Assembly: GCA_026708115.1 (NCBI GenBank)
Contig: JAPOVL010000037.1
Coordinates: 124,001 to 188,000 of the forward strand
Source of the DNA: Chloroflexota bacterium
GTDB lineage: Bacteria > Chloroflexota > Anaerolineae > Aggregatilineales > Phototrophicaceae
Direction: 5' to 3'
Length of the DNA: 64,000 nt
Part shown: piece after piece, positions 8,334-16,738 of the stretch
Numbering within the stretch: the stretch's first letter is position 1
How the letters are laid out: every line of letters begins with the position of its first letter
Notes under the pieces: model-generated
The model's input: only the letters and a program-made list of their open reading frames with translations
The model's database searches: none
Told to the model about the DNA's origin: nothing
Program-made: the position numbers and the translations under genes

Positions 8334-9349
8334 TGCTTCAATTGAAAGACCTCTCTCACGCCTATGACGAAGCCGTTTCACTGCGGAACGTCAACTTGAC
8401 AGTCGCAAACGATGAGATCCTCTGTCTGCTGGGGCCGAGCGGCTGCGGCAAGACCACGCTCTTGCGCATCGTCGCCGGCTTGATCGCCGACTATGGGGGA
8501 GACGTACTGCTCGACGGGCGCGATCTACGTCGCTCAGCTGCGCATGAGCGCGGCTTCGGACTGATGTTTCAAGATTTTGCGCTGTTCCCGCACATGTCCG
8601 TATTCGACAACATCGCATATGGACTGCGGCGACGGCGAATGGCCCCGACCGACATAGGCCTGCGAGTCGAGCTGATGCTGGATCAAGTTGGCTTGGGGGG
8701 ATATGGCGAACGCGACATCGGGACCCTGTCGGGCGGCGAAAAACAGCGCGTCGCATTGGCGCGTAGTCTGGCGCCGGAACCGCGCCTGCTTATGCTGGAC
8801 GAGCCGCTTGGTTCCCTTGATGCCCTGCTGAGAGATACGCTGGCTCTCGAATTGAAAGAGATCATCAATGGGGCCGGATTGTGCGCGCTTTACGTCACGC
8901 ACGATCACCGCGAAGCCTACGCGATTGCCGATCGGATTGCGGTTATGGACAAAGGAACGATCCGACAACTGGACCGGCCCTTTGACTTGTATCACCATCC
9001 CATTGACGAAAATGTCGCGAGATTCCTCGGTTTTTCCAATATTTTCCAATTTGGAGACAACCGCTTCACGCGAGAACTGTGGCGCAAATTCTTGCCTGAT
9101 GCCGCCGCTAGCGACGCCTTCTTGATCCATCCGGACGGCATTGAACTCGACAAGGACACCGATCCTGCGGCGATCGCGCAGCGCGGCCGGATCGAGTCTT
9201 CTGTCTTTCGCGGCGAATACAGCGAAGTCACAATTTACATGCCTCAGGAAGGATTGTCTTTGCGATGCAAATCGCGCGATGGCAACCCGGCGGTCGGTGG
9301 TTCAGTGGCAGTTTCCGTGAAGAGTGAAGCCATTAGGCTACTCAAGTGA
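8333..9349 (+). CDS. thiQ: ABC transporter ATP-binding protein (ThiQ-like)
   Basis: The 338-residue ATPase has Walker A GPSGCGKTT (about residue 35), Q-loop MFQDFALFPH, signature LSGGEKQR, Walker B LLMLDEP and switch His in THDH. A C-terminal extension after about residue 235 resembles the TOBE-type regulatory domain of sugar and iron importers, so it is longer than enterobacterial ThiQ. It would drive thiamine import with the two preceding proteins. Start and upstream stop overlap by one base, so it is the last gene of a tightly coupled three-gene operon. Confidence 0.88.
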   Translation: MLQLKDLSHAYDEAVSLRNVNLTVANDEILCLLGPSGCGKTTLLRIVAGLIADYGGDVLLDGRDLRRSAAHERGFGLMFQDFALFPHMSVFDNIAYGLRRRRMAPTDIGLRVELMLDQVGLGGYGERDIGTLSGGEKQRVALARSLAPEPRLLMLDEPLGSLDALLRDTLALELKEIINGAGLCALYVTHDHREAYAIADRIAVMDKGTIRQLDRPFDLYHHPIDENVARFLGFSNIFQFGDNRFTRELWRKFLPDAAASDAFLIHPDGIELDKDTDPAAIAQRGRIESSVFRGEYSEVTIYMPQEGLSLRCKSRDGNPAVGGSVAVSVKSEAIRLLK

Positions 9350-9395
9350 CCGGAGCCCATGGGCCATAGTCTATGCGCGGATGTGCAAATGCAAC

Positions 9396-9401
9396 TATAA
9401 T
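9396..9401 (+). promoter_or_regulatory. Candidate -10 box of purH
   Basis: A perfect TATAAT lies 43 bases before the purH start in the short gap after the transporter operon. The corresponding -35 region is poor, so this is a tentative promoter. Confidence 0.4.
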
Positions 9402-9443
9402 CCGATGGTCAAACGCTAACTGGACTGATCGGAAGAACACAAG

Positions 9444-10982
9444 ATGCCTCGTGCTTTATTCAGCGTCTCCAACAAGACCGGAATCACCGAGTTCGCCCAC
9501 GCCTTGCTGACCTACGGTTGGGAAATCGTCGCCAGTGGCGGAACGCGCCAGATCTTGGAAGAATCGGGTGTGCCAGTCACAAGCGTCGAACAGATTACCG
9601 GCCAGCCCGAGATGCTTGACGGCCGTGTCAAAACACTGCATCCGGCGATCCACAGCGGTATCCTGGCCCGCGACAACGATGCGGACTTGAGGGAGATCGA
9701 AAGTTTTGGTTTCGCGCCCATCTCCATGGTCGTCTGCAACCTCTATCCATTCGTAGAAACAGCGACCGCCGCCGCCGACGATTTGAGCGCTGTCATTGAA
9801 CAGATTGATATCGGCGGTGTGACGATTTTGCGCGCGGGGGCCAAGAACTTCGAACGCGTGACAACCATTTGCGATCCGGAGGACTATTTGTCCATTATGG
9901 GGGCATTGCACGAGACGGGACGGATTGACATGGCGCGCCGTCGGGAGCTTGCGGTCAAAGCCTTTGCCCATACCAGGGATTACGATGCGGCAATTCACGC
10001 CTACCTCTGCCAATCTGGCTTGCCCGCTCCAGAAACCACCGGCCTGCCCGAAAGCATTGCCATTAGTTTGCTGCGCAGCAATCAACTGCGTTACGGAGAA
10101 AACCCCCATCAAAACGCCGCCTACTATTCCTCGCAGGTATCTGACTTGCCATTGGGCGCCGCGCAATTGGGTGGAAAACAACTGTCCTACAACAATATTC
10201 TCGACGTCGATGCCGCCTGGCGCGCTGTCGGCAGCTTTGACGAGCCAACGGTTGTCATCGTCAAGCATCTGAATCCCACTGGCATCGCGTCTGCCGGCTC
10301 CATCACCCAGGCATATCCTCAGGCCCTGGCCTCAGATCCGGTTTCCGCCTTCGGTGGGATAATCGCCGTCAATCGCGAGGTCGACGAAACTTTTGTCGCC
10401 GCCTTGGAAGCCTTATTTGTGGAGGCCATAATCGCGCCCTCTTTTTCTGACGGCGCGCTGGATCAACTGCGTGACCGGCGCAAGAACTGCAGAATCTTGC
10501 AAGTCGCGGGCGCATACGCCTCAGGCGGCCTGGAAGTTCGCTCTGTCATGGGCGGGATGCTCCTGCAGACAATTGACATGGGCGACCCGCCCGAGGCGGC
10601 CATGCGGACGGTTACTGCCCGGGTACCGCTTGATGCGGAATTGCAGTCGCTGCGATTCGCCTGGAAAGCGGTGCAGCATGTCAAGTCAAATGCGATTGTG
10701 CTTGCTCACGGCAGGCGAACAATCGGCATCGGGGGCGGTTTGTCAAGCAGGGTAGACGCGGTAGAACTTGCGATCAAGAAAGCGGGCGACGAGGCGACGA
10801 GCGCGGTCATGGCCTCGGACGCCTTCTTTCCTTTTCCCGATGGGGTTGAATCCGCGGCCCGGGCCGGGATTACCTGCGTCATACAGCCGGGCGGGTCCAT
10901 TCGCGATGCCCAGGTGATTGAAGCGGCTGACTATTACGACATGGCGATGGTCTTCACTGGAGGGCGGCACTTCCGCCATTAG
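9444..10982 (+). CDS. purH: Bifunctional AICAR transformylase / IMP cyclohydrolase PurH
   Basis: The 512-residue enzyme catalyses the last two steps of purine synthesis: formylation of AICAR with 10-formyl-THF, then ring closure to IMP. The N-terminal cyclohydrolase domain (about 1-190) shows SVSNKTG, SGGTRQIL, GRVKTLHP and NLYPF. The C-terminal transformylase has RYGENPHQ, VKHLNPTG, DPVSAFGG and SNAIVLA. The usual KH-NPCG motif reads KHLNPTG here, a Cys-to-Thr change. GGAAG nine bases upstream supports the start. The gene ends convergently with secF, sharing four bases. Length is normal. Confidence 0.97.
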   Translation: MPRALFSVSNKTGITEFAHALLTYGWEIVASGGTRQILEESGVPVTSVEQITGQPEMLDGRVKTLHPAIHSGILARDNDADLREIESFGFAPISMVVCNLYPFVETATAAADDLSAVIEQIDIGGVTILRAGAKNFERVTTICDPEDYLSIMGALHETGRIDMARRRELAVKAFAHTRDYDAAIHAYLCQSGLPAPETTGLPESIAISLLRSNQLRYGENPHQNAAYYSSQVSDLPLGAAQLGGKQLSYNNILDVDAAWRAVGSFDEPTVVIVKHLNPTGIASAGSITQAYPQALASDPVSAFGGIIAVNREVDETFVAALEALFVEAIIAPSFSDGALDQLRDRRKNCRILQVAGAYASGGLEVRSVMGGMLLQTIDMGDPPEAAMRTVTARVPLDAELQSLRFAWKAVQHVKSNAIVLAHGRRTIGIGGGLSSRVDAVELAIKKAGDEATSAVMASDAFFPFPDGVESAARAGITCVIQPGGSIRDAQVIEAADYYDMAMVFTGGRHFRH

Positions 10983-11956
10983 CTGGCATTGGCCTGGGCC
11001 AACCCGGTTTCATCAAGGTCGCCGTTTTTCGGCTTCTTGCCTGTCAAGGGAATTTCGCCTTTTTCCCAAGCGACCAAAAGCGGAACCGCCGTGAAGATCG
11101 ACGAGTAAGTGCCCGATAACAGACCGATAAACAGAATCGCGATGAATTGCTTGACCGTTTCCCCGCCAAACAGCAAGATCGCGATCATGATAAAAAATGC
11201 GTTCAGTTGTGTGGCAAGTGAACGATGAATGGTCTCCCAAATGCTGCGATTGACGATCGTCTCGTACGGCTCGCCGAGATGTTTCGGTATGTTTTCGCGA
11301 ATACGGTCAAATACGACGATCGAGTCCTGTACAGAGAAGCCCACAACGGTCAACACAGCCGTCAAGAACAAAGCATCGATTTCCCAGCCCAGCAATAGCC
11401 CAAACAGCGACATCACGCCCATCACCACCAGAATGTCGTGGATCATAGCCGCGATGGCGCAGACGCCGTACCGTATAGCGTTGGGCACCTGCCGAAAGGC
11501 GATCACGATGAAGCCGGTAATCACCAGAGCGCCGACAGCCACTGCCGCCAGCGCGGAACGCGTGACCTCTTGACCGATGGTCGCGGAAACCGTTTCGGCG
11601 CGGAAGCTGTCGCGGTCAATCGGAGAAATCGATCCCAGACGAAGGAGAATGTCGTTTGTCACCTCTACGTCGTGGAAACCGGCGCGCACGGACCAGCGAT
11701 AATCGCTGGCCGCGCCGATCCGCTGTATGATGATATTCTCGTCGCCGACCGCGCCGAATACTTGCCGAATGCCGTCTTCGCTGGCGCCAGCATCCTGGAA
11801 CTTCAATTCGTATATGCTGCCGCCGACAAAGTCGATGCTCAGGCGGAAGGGCGAGCCGGTCGAAACCGTCGACAGGAGCATGACCGCCAGTCCAGGCGCG
11901 ATGACCAAGGCTGATAACAGGAAGAACCAGCGGCGCTTTTCCACAATCTTGAACAT
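10979..11956 (-). CDS. secF: Protein translocase subunit SecF
   Basis: The 325-residue protein has six membrane segments with a large extracytoplasmic loop after the first. Family motifs FRLSIDFVGGSIYEL and, in the membrane part, VGFSVQDSIVVFDRIREN and SLATQLNAFF are present. SecF works with SecD to complete protein export using the proton motive force. GGAGGG six bases before the ATG supports the start. It is the third gene of yajC-secD-secF, about 100 bases after secD. A charged 25-residue C-terminal tail follows the last helix. Confidence 0.95.
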   Translation of the reverse strand: MFKIVEKRRWFFLLSALVIAPGLAVMLLSTVSTGSPFRLSIDFVGGSIYELKFQDAGASEDGIRQVFGAVGDENIIIQRIGAASDYRWSVRAGFHDVEVTNDILLRLGSISPIDRDSFRAETVSATIGQEVTRSALAAVAVGALVITGFIVIAFRQVPNAIRYGVCAIAAMIHDILVVMGVMSLFGLLLGWEIDALFLTAVLTVVGFSVQDSIVVFDRIRENIPKHLGEPYETIVNRSIWETIHRSLATQLNAFFIMIAILLFGGETVKQFIAILFIGLLSGTYSSIFTAVPLLVAWEKGEIPLTGKKPKNGDLDETGLAQANAS

Positions 11957-12057
11957 TTCGGCCCTCCTTTTTTCAATAAATCGTGATCTGCGGTAGCCGA
12001 ACAGGTCGATTATTTTCTGTGAGTGCGGTAGCCCAAATTCGCTGCCGCCGAGCGGCT

Positions 12058-13545
12058 CTAAACGCCTAGCAGCGCGCGATTGCGATCGATGGTGTTACGG
12101 AATAGGCCGACGAGAATATACAGAAACGTGCGCGTAACGATCACCGCGGTAAACAGATTCAAGACCAAACCGATCGCCAGCGTCACGGCGAAACCCGCTA
12201 CGATGCTGGCGCCGGGCGTCTGCCCGAACATAAAGAGAATCCCGCAGATGATAATCGTCGAGAGATTGGAATCGCGAATGGATGTCCAGGCGCGGTCGAA
12301 GCCCGCCTTCAAGGCATCTTCCAGCGCGAGGCCCGCTCGCAATTCCTCTTTGATCCGTTCGAATATCAGGATATTGCCGTCGACAGCCGTTCCGATCGAT
12401 ATCAAAAAACCTGTGATCGCCGGCAATGTCAGTGTCACCGGCAAGAGCTTGAAAACGGCGATATTCAGGAAAATGAAGACGACCAGCGCCAGATCCGCCG
12501 CAAGACCGGGCAGGCGATAGTATATGAGCATGAAGGCGAGCACCACAAGGACGCCGACGACCCCAGCTTGAACGCTGAGCCGCACCGATTCTTGTCCAAG
12601 CGTCGCCCCGACTTCCTGCGTGCTCTCTATACGGAGGGGTATGGGCAACGCGCCCGATCTCAATTGCAAGGCTAAGGTGTTTGCTTCCTGTTCGGTGAAT
12701 TGACCGGAAATGACCCCGCCGGTCGATAGTTGCGCTTGAATGGTGGGCGCGGAAAGCACTTCCCCGTCCAGTACAATTGCCATCGGCTGCCCGATGCGCT
12801 CTCCCGTGAAGCTCCCAAATACATTCTGGAAGTCTTCCTTAATCTCGAAATTGATCAGCCATTGGGGGTTCCCTGTGCCTTGCGCCGGGGCCAATACCGC
12901 GCTCGCCGCCTGCAGGCCCGCGCCGGTCATCACCGTGCGGAAGGGCAAACCGTTTACCGGATGCGCGAGCCGCCCGGCAAGTGGATCTTCTTCCCCGCTA
13001 AGCTCTCCTCGCAGCATGATCTGTTCACTAGTGACGATCTCCCGGCCGATCAGCTCCGGCACCTGGTTGGACAAACCCCCAAAGTCAACAAACTCCAAAA
13101 GCGCGGTTTGCTGGATTGTGGCGATCGCTTGTTCAGGATCGCGAACGCCGGGCAATTCAACCAGTATGCGATCGCGGCCTTGCACTTGCACGGTCGCTTC
13201 GGTCAATCCCAGCGCGTTTACACGGCGCGAGACATTGTTGGCGGTTTCCGAAAGCTCTTCCCTGTTGAAATTTTGCGTCGGGATATCCGCCTGCAAAAGC
13301 ACGCGTAGACCCCCGACGAGATCCAAACCAAGGCTCTGCGTGATGTGCAGCACAAATTCATTCTCGCCATCGCCGTTGGCGTCAATTTCGAGATTCTCGC
13401 TGCAGCGAAGCGACTCGATTTCCTGCGCTGTAGCCTTTGAGCAGGCTTCGGTGTCCACGCCCTTGAATTCGGGAGGGCTGGCAACCCAAATGCAGAAAAG
13501 GCTTAGCGCAAGAATAAGCATGAGCCATCGAACATGACTGCTCAT
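12058..13545 (-). CDS. secD: Protein translocase subunit SecD
   Basis: The 495-residue protein has an N-terminal helix, a large extracytoplasmic P1 region, and five C-terminal helices. Motifs include GLDLVGGLRVLLQ, RVNALGLTEATVQVQG, ISGQFTEQEA and, in the membrane domain, GTAVDGNILIFERIKEE. SecD pulls exported proteins through SecYEG together with SecF. AAAGG eight bases before the ATG fits a ribosome-binding site. The gene follows yajC closely and precedes secF, so the three form the classical export accessory operon. Confidence 0.96.
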   Translation of the reverse strand: MSSHVRWLMLILALSLFCIWVASPPEFKGVDTEACSKATAQEIESLRCSENLEIDANGDGENEFVLHITQSLGLDLVGGLRVLLQADIPTQNFNREELSETANNVSRRVNALGLTEATVQVQGRDRILVELPGVRDPEQAIATIQQTALLEFVDFGGLSNQVPELIGREIVTSEQIMLRGELSGEEDPLAGRLAHPVNGLPFRTVMTGAGLQAASAVLAPAQGTGNPQWLINFEIKEDFQNVFGSFTGERIGQPMAIVLDGEVLSAPTIQAQLSTGGVISGQFTEQEANTLALQLRSGALPIPLRIESTQEVGATLGQESVRLSVQAGVVGVLVVLAFMLIYYRLPGLAADLALVVFIFLNIAVFKLLPVTLTLPAITGFLISIGTAVDGNILIFERIKEELRAGLALEDALKAGFDRAWTSIRDSNLSTIIICGILFMFGQTPGASIVAGFAVTLAIGLVLNLFTAVIVTRTFLYILVGLFRNTIDRNRALLGV

Positions 13546-13575
13546 AGGTGGGACCTTTCGTGTATAGGGTCTTTG

Positions 13576-13908
13576 TCAGGTTGTGCCACGCTCTGCCCGC
13601 TGGTCACTCAATCCCATATTCGCGTTTCGGGCGATTTCTTGTGAATCATAGACCTGTTGCAACGCTGCCGTCAGCAGCTTGATGGTTACGCCGTCAGCGA
13701 TCTCCACAAAGGAGATGCCCGCATCAGCATCAATGTCGACGATTTTGCCGACGATGCCGCCATAAGTAACGATTTCATCACCGACGTGTAAGGACCGTAC
13801 GACTTTTTGCTTGTGCTTGAAAGCCCGCTGCTTTGGGAAAATGAACATGGCCCAATAGGCGCCCAAAGCCAGCGACAGAATGGCGAATACCAGCACAAAC
13901 TCTAACAT
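13576..13908 (-). CDS. yajC: Preprotein translocase subunit YajC
   Basis: The 110-residue protein has one N-terminal membrane helix (FVLVFAILSLALGAYWAMF) followed by FPKQRAFKHKQKVVRSL and a small domain with VGDEIVTYGGIVGKI, which are YajC hallmarks. It associates with SecDF. The start at 13908 (MLEFVLVF) is preferred over an earlier in-frame codon because AGGA sits eight bases upstream and the helix begins immediately. It is the first gene of the secDF operon. Confidence 0.93.
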   Translation of the reverse strand: MLEFVLVFAILSLALGAYWAMFIFPKQRAFKHKQKVVRSLHVGDEIVTYGGIVGKIVDIDADAGISFVEIADGVTIKLLTAALQQVYDSQEIARNANMGLSDQRAERGTT

Positions 13909-13939
13909 GGACAATTTCCTGTTCAGTATGAACCGCGCA

Positions 13940-13945
13940 ATTATA
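13940..13945 (-). promoter_or_regulatory. Candidate -10 box of the yajC-secDF operon
   Basis: A perfect TATAAT on the minus strand lies 31 bases before the yajC ATG and would give a leader of roughly 25 bases. The -35 region is not well conserved. Confidence 0.4.
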
Positions 13946-13994
13946 TAGGCGCAGGCCACCTTAAGCCAGTGTAATCAATAGGTCTCAGGTTTGC

Positions 13995-14023
13995 TTGACC
14001 ATTTCTCAAAACGAAACTACAAT
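13995..14023 (+). promoter_or_regulatory. Sigma-70-type promoter of the CARDB gene
   Basis: TTGACC (13995-14000) and TACAAT (14018-14023) are separated by exactly 17 bases. The start codon of the envelope gene follows 40 bases downstream. The match to consensus is good at both boxes. Confidence 0.65.
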
Positions 14024-14063
14024 ACGCAGGTGACATTGTTGTTGATTGGTTAGGGAAACTATC

Positions 14064-15911
14064 ATGCTAAGACGATTGAAGAATGCGCGTTACGGCATCT
14101 TTTATCTGGCGCTATTGCTCCTATTGGTATCCCAGCCAGCGACAGCCGGAGACACGATCATCAGCAACAACTCCGGCGCCGGCGACCAAGTTTTTGTCAT
14201 CGAAGACGAACCTTCATTGGTGATAAACGGTTTTGATCTCGCGCCTCTGGGGCTTGGCTTTCCCATTGCGCTTGACGCGGTCACCATATTCGTAAATCGC
14301 GCCGTCCCAGGCGTCGCAGTGGATCTGCTCATATATCAAGACGCGAATGGCGGCTCGCCCGTTGACGCGTCGCTGATTCATCGGCAGCAGGTGGCAATTG
14401 ATGGCTCCGGCGCCAATCGGATTCTTCTGGAACAAGCGGCGATTGTGACGGAACCGGTGATCTGGGTCGGATTCTACTTGCCGATTGGTTTCCGTTTTAA
14501 CGCCGACACCTCCGGTTCATCGGTGCTCACGTATTGGGCTTGGACGCCGAGCGGCACTTTTGATGTCAATGCTTTGTCCAGCGCGCAGGTGTTGGGACCT
14601 GCCGACGGCAGCGAGCCGGTTGGCATCAATATGGAAGGCATCGCGCGGATCACAGCTGAACTGCGCGCGCCGTTTTATGAAGAGACGACAAACGCTGTTC
14701 TTGTCGGCAAGCAATTTGTAGACGACTCCGACCAAGACACATCCATTTTGCAAACTTATCCGTATTGCGGCGATTTGTTTTATGATCCCGAAGACATCGA
14801 CATCTCCGGGGAGGGCGCATTCACAATTACCTGCGGCGTCAACAGAGAGTTCGAAGCTCCGACAAATGTTGCGCAGCCATCCGGCGAGTTGCTCGATGTA
14901 CAACGCGCTGGCCATCTCTACAAGTTAGTGGCGAATATACCGCAAGAACTGCATGTCGAGGGCGCTATAGGCACCTTGCCGGTACCGGTAACGCATTGCA
15001 TGCGCATTCAGGCAATTGACCTGGAACAGGCTATCATCGCCGAAGCGCGCGATATACCGGAGCGTTGGTATGTATTGCCTTCCGTCCGCTTTGGCGACAT
15101 GGTCTGCGTCGAAGTCACACATGCCAGCTACTTGTCCTATTTCTTGCCGCGTACAGACGACTCCCCGCAGAATGTGAACCTCGTACTTGGTTGGTCGCGC
15201 ATCAATCCTCATCCGCTTGAATGCGGGATTCTAACCGGATTCCAGATACCAGTGGTCAACACCGGTCAGAGTTGGTTCGATACGCCTTCTTCAGATGTCA
15301 AAGTGATTGTCGAAAATATCCATATAGGAACCGGAACAGTTACCGGAGCGATGGAACTGAAAGTGCCGACATCCAAACTGGGACCGGGCCACCGTCAACT
15401 GCTCGAGATAGGTCCGATGATCGTGGACCAATATGTTCATGAGCTTCACCGCCTGCAAATACGGCTTGACTTCGACGAAAAAGTGGAAGAGACCAACGAA
15501 TTCGACAATATCTGGTTCAGTGAATATGTCCTGCAGTGGGCCGGAGGCAGCCAACGCTGCTACGACAGAGCCTGGCATACACAGACACCGCATCCGAGCA
15601 CCTCTTTGGATTATTGCTTTATTGGCAGGCCCTATAGCAGCGGTGGTGGCAAGATTCTGATTCCCTACTCGCCAGCCTGCGATATTGAGTTTCGCTCTGG
15701 ACATGTCGAGGAACGTCCCGGAGCCGGAAAGCCAAGGCAGTTCGATAGACGGGGCTGCACAATTGCGATTAGTATCGACGTGGACGGTCAGAGCGCCAAG
15801 ATTCTCTATCGCAAGATTGATGTGGCGGATTCGGAGTGCCTTAGCAGCAGCAGAGTGCGGGATTACATTGATAGAGATAATGTCGTTCTGGTCATTGATG
15901 TCGACATTTGA
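14064..15911 (+). CDS. Secreted CARDB-domain protein of unknown function
   Basis: The 615-residue protein starts with a signal peptide (about residues 11-29, ending near SQPATAG) and is otherwise extracellular. The first part is a beta-rich segment starting with DTIISNNSGAGDQVFV. A CARDB-like adhesion module lies at about residues 385-490, recognised by the PVVNTGQSWF start and the EKVEETNEFDNIW end. Two Cys-containing segments follow. CARDB modules are usually stacked structural domains of surface proteins. The ATG at 14064 with AGGGAAA upstream is preferred to an earlier TTG. It leads a group with a NERD-like protein and a GT39-like enzyme. The exact role is unknown. Confidence 0.7.
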   Translation: MLRRLKNARYGIFYLALLLLLVSQPATAGDTIISNNSGAGDQVFVIEDEPSLVINGFDLAPLGLGFPIALDAVTIFVNRAVPGVAVDLLIYQDANGGSPVDASLIHRQQVAIDGSGANRILLEQAAIVTEPVIWVGFYLPIGFRFNADTSGSSVLTYWAWTPSGTFDVNALSSAQVLGPADGSEPVGINMEGIARITAELRAPFYEETTNAVLVGKQFVDDSDQDTSILQTYPYCGDLFYDPEDIDISGEGAFTITCGVNREFEAPTNVAQPSGELLDVQRAGHLYKLVANIPQELHVEGAIGTLPVPVTHCMRIQAIDLEQAIIAEARDIPERWYVLPSVRFGDMVCVEVTHASYLSYFLPRTDDSPQNVNLVLGWSRINPHPLECGILTGFQIPVVNTGQSWFDTPSSDVKVIVENIHIGTGTVTGAMELKVPTSKLGPGHRQLLEIGPMIVDQYVHELHRLQIRLDFDEKVEETNEFDNIWFSEYVLQWAGGSQRCYDRAWHTQTPHPSTSLDYCFIGRPYSSGGGKILIPYSPACDIEFRSGHVEERPGAGKPRQFDRRGCTIAISIDVDGQSAKILYRKIDVADSECLSSSRVRDYIDRDNVVLVIDVDI

Positions 15912-15970
15912 TGTCGACGGCGACAAATCTTCGGCTGGAAATCGCGCAAACTGGAGTCTGGGGTAGCGTC

Positions 15971-16732
15971 ATGCGGATTGTGACAAACAAAAAACTGGCT
16001 CGCCGCAATCGCAAGTTAACCAACTACCTTTTCTTTGGCACGTTCGGCGCTCTAATTCTGAGCTTTTTCGTGATCAATGCTTCACTGTTCACGGGCGACA
16101 TTCCCGATTCACTTGGCGTGATCGTGCAGTCTGCCATGTTGCCCATCGCCTTCATCCTGACTGTTCTTTCCGTACGCATGACAAATCTTTGGGCGCGCGT
16201 TCCGCGTCCGGAGAAGGCGATCGAGGATGGCTTGAAGGGCTTGAGCAATAAGAGCGTCTTGTACAACTATTATCATTTTCCGGCGCGCCACGTCTTGATT
16301 TGCCCTCAAGGTGTATTTGCGATTGTCACACGCTGGCACGATCAGGAATACACCTACCGAGACGGCAAGTTCCGCAGTCATCGCAATGTCATCAGCAAGT
16401 TCTTTTCACTGTTTCGGCTGGATGGCGTTGGCAAGCCCCTTCGCGATGCCGAGATCGCCCGTCAAGAGGTACAACGGTCCATTGATGAAATCGCTCCCGA
16501 TGTAGATGTCCAACCACTCGTGGTCTTTGTCGACCCGTCGGTGAAGATAAACTTCGAGGACGAGTTGGATACGCCCGTGCTATTCGCTGACACGAGATTG
16601 TCCCCAAACCTGAAGGACTTCATGCGCGATGCAAAACGCCGGATATCGGAAGAATCCGGCGACGCAAAAAACGCCAATCTGATGCCGCTATCTGACCAAC
16701 AGATCGAAGCTTTCGAAAAAGCGACCATCTGA
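15971..16732 (+). CDS. NERD-like membrane protein with altered active-site motif
   Basis: The 253-residue protein has two membrane helices (about residues 20-42 and 52-72), then a cytoplasmic domain resembling NERD (nuclease-related) domains: HVLICPQGVFAIVTRWHD, later the GKPLRDAEIARQEVQRSI helix and QPLVVFVDPSV strand. In active NERD domains the second strand carries E-x-K; here it reads I-V-T-R, so nuclease activity is doubtful. An alternative start at 15911 overlaps the preceding stop (TGATG), but the MRIVTNKKLARRNRKL opening looks like a natural N terminus. It sits between CARDB and GT39 genes. Confidence 0.6.
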   Translation: MRIVTNKKLARRNRKLTNYLFFGTFGALILSFFVINASLFTGDIPDSLGVIVQSAMLPIAFILTVLSVRMTNLWARVPRPEKAIEDGLKGLSNKSVLYNYYHFPARHVLICPQGVFAIVTRWHDQEYTYRDGKFRSHRNVISKFFSLFRLDGVGKPLRDAEIARQEVQRSIDEIAPDVDVQPLVVFVDPSVKINFEDELDTPVLFADTRLSPNLKDFMRDAKRRISEESGDAKNANLMPLSDQQIEAFEKATI

Positions 16733-16738
16733 GCCCGC

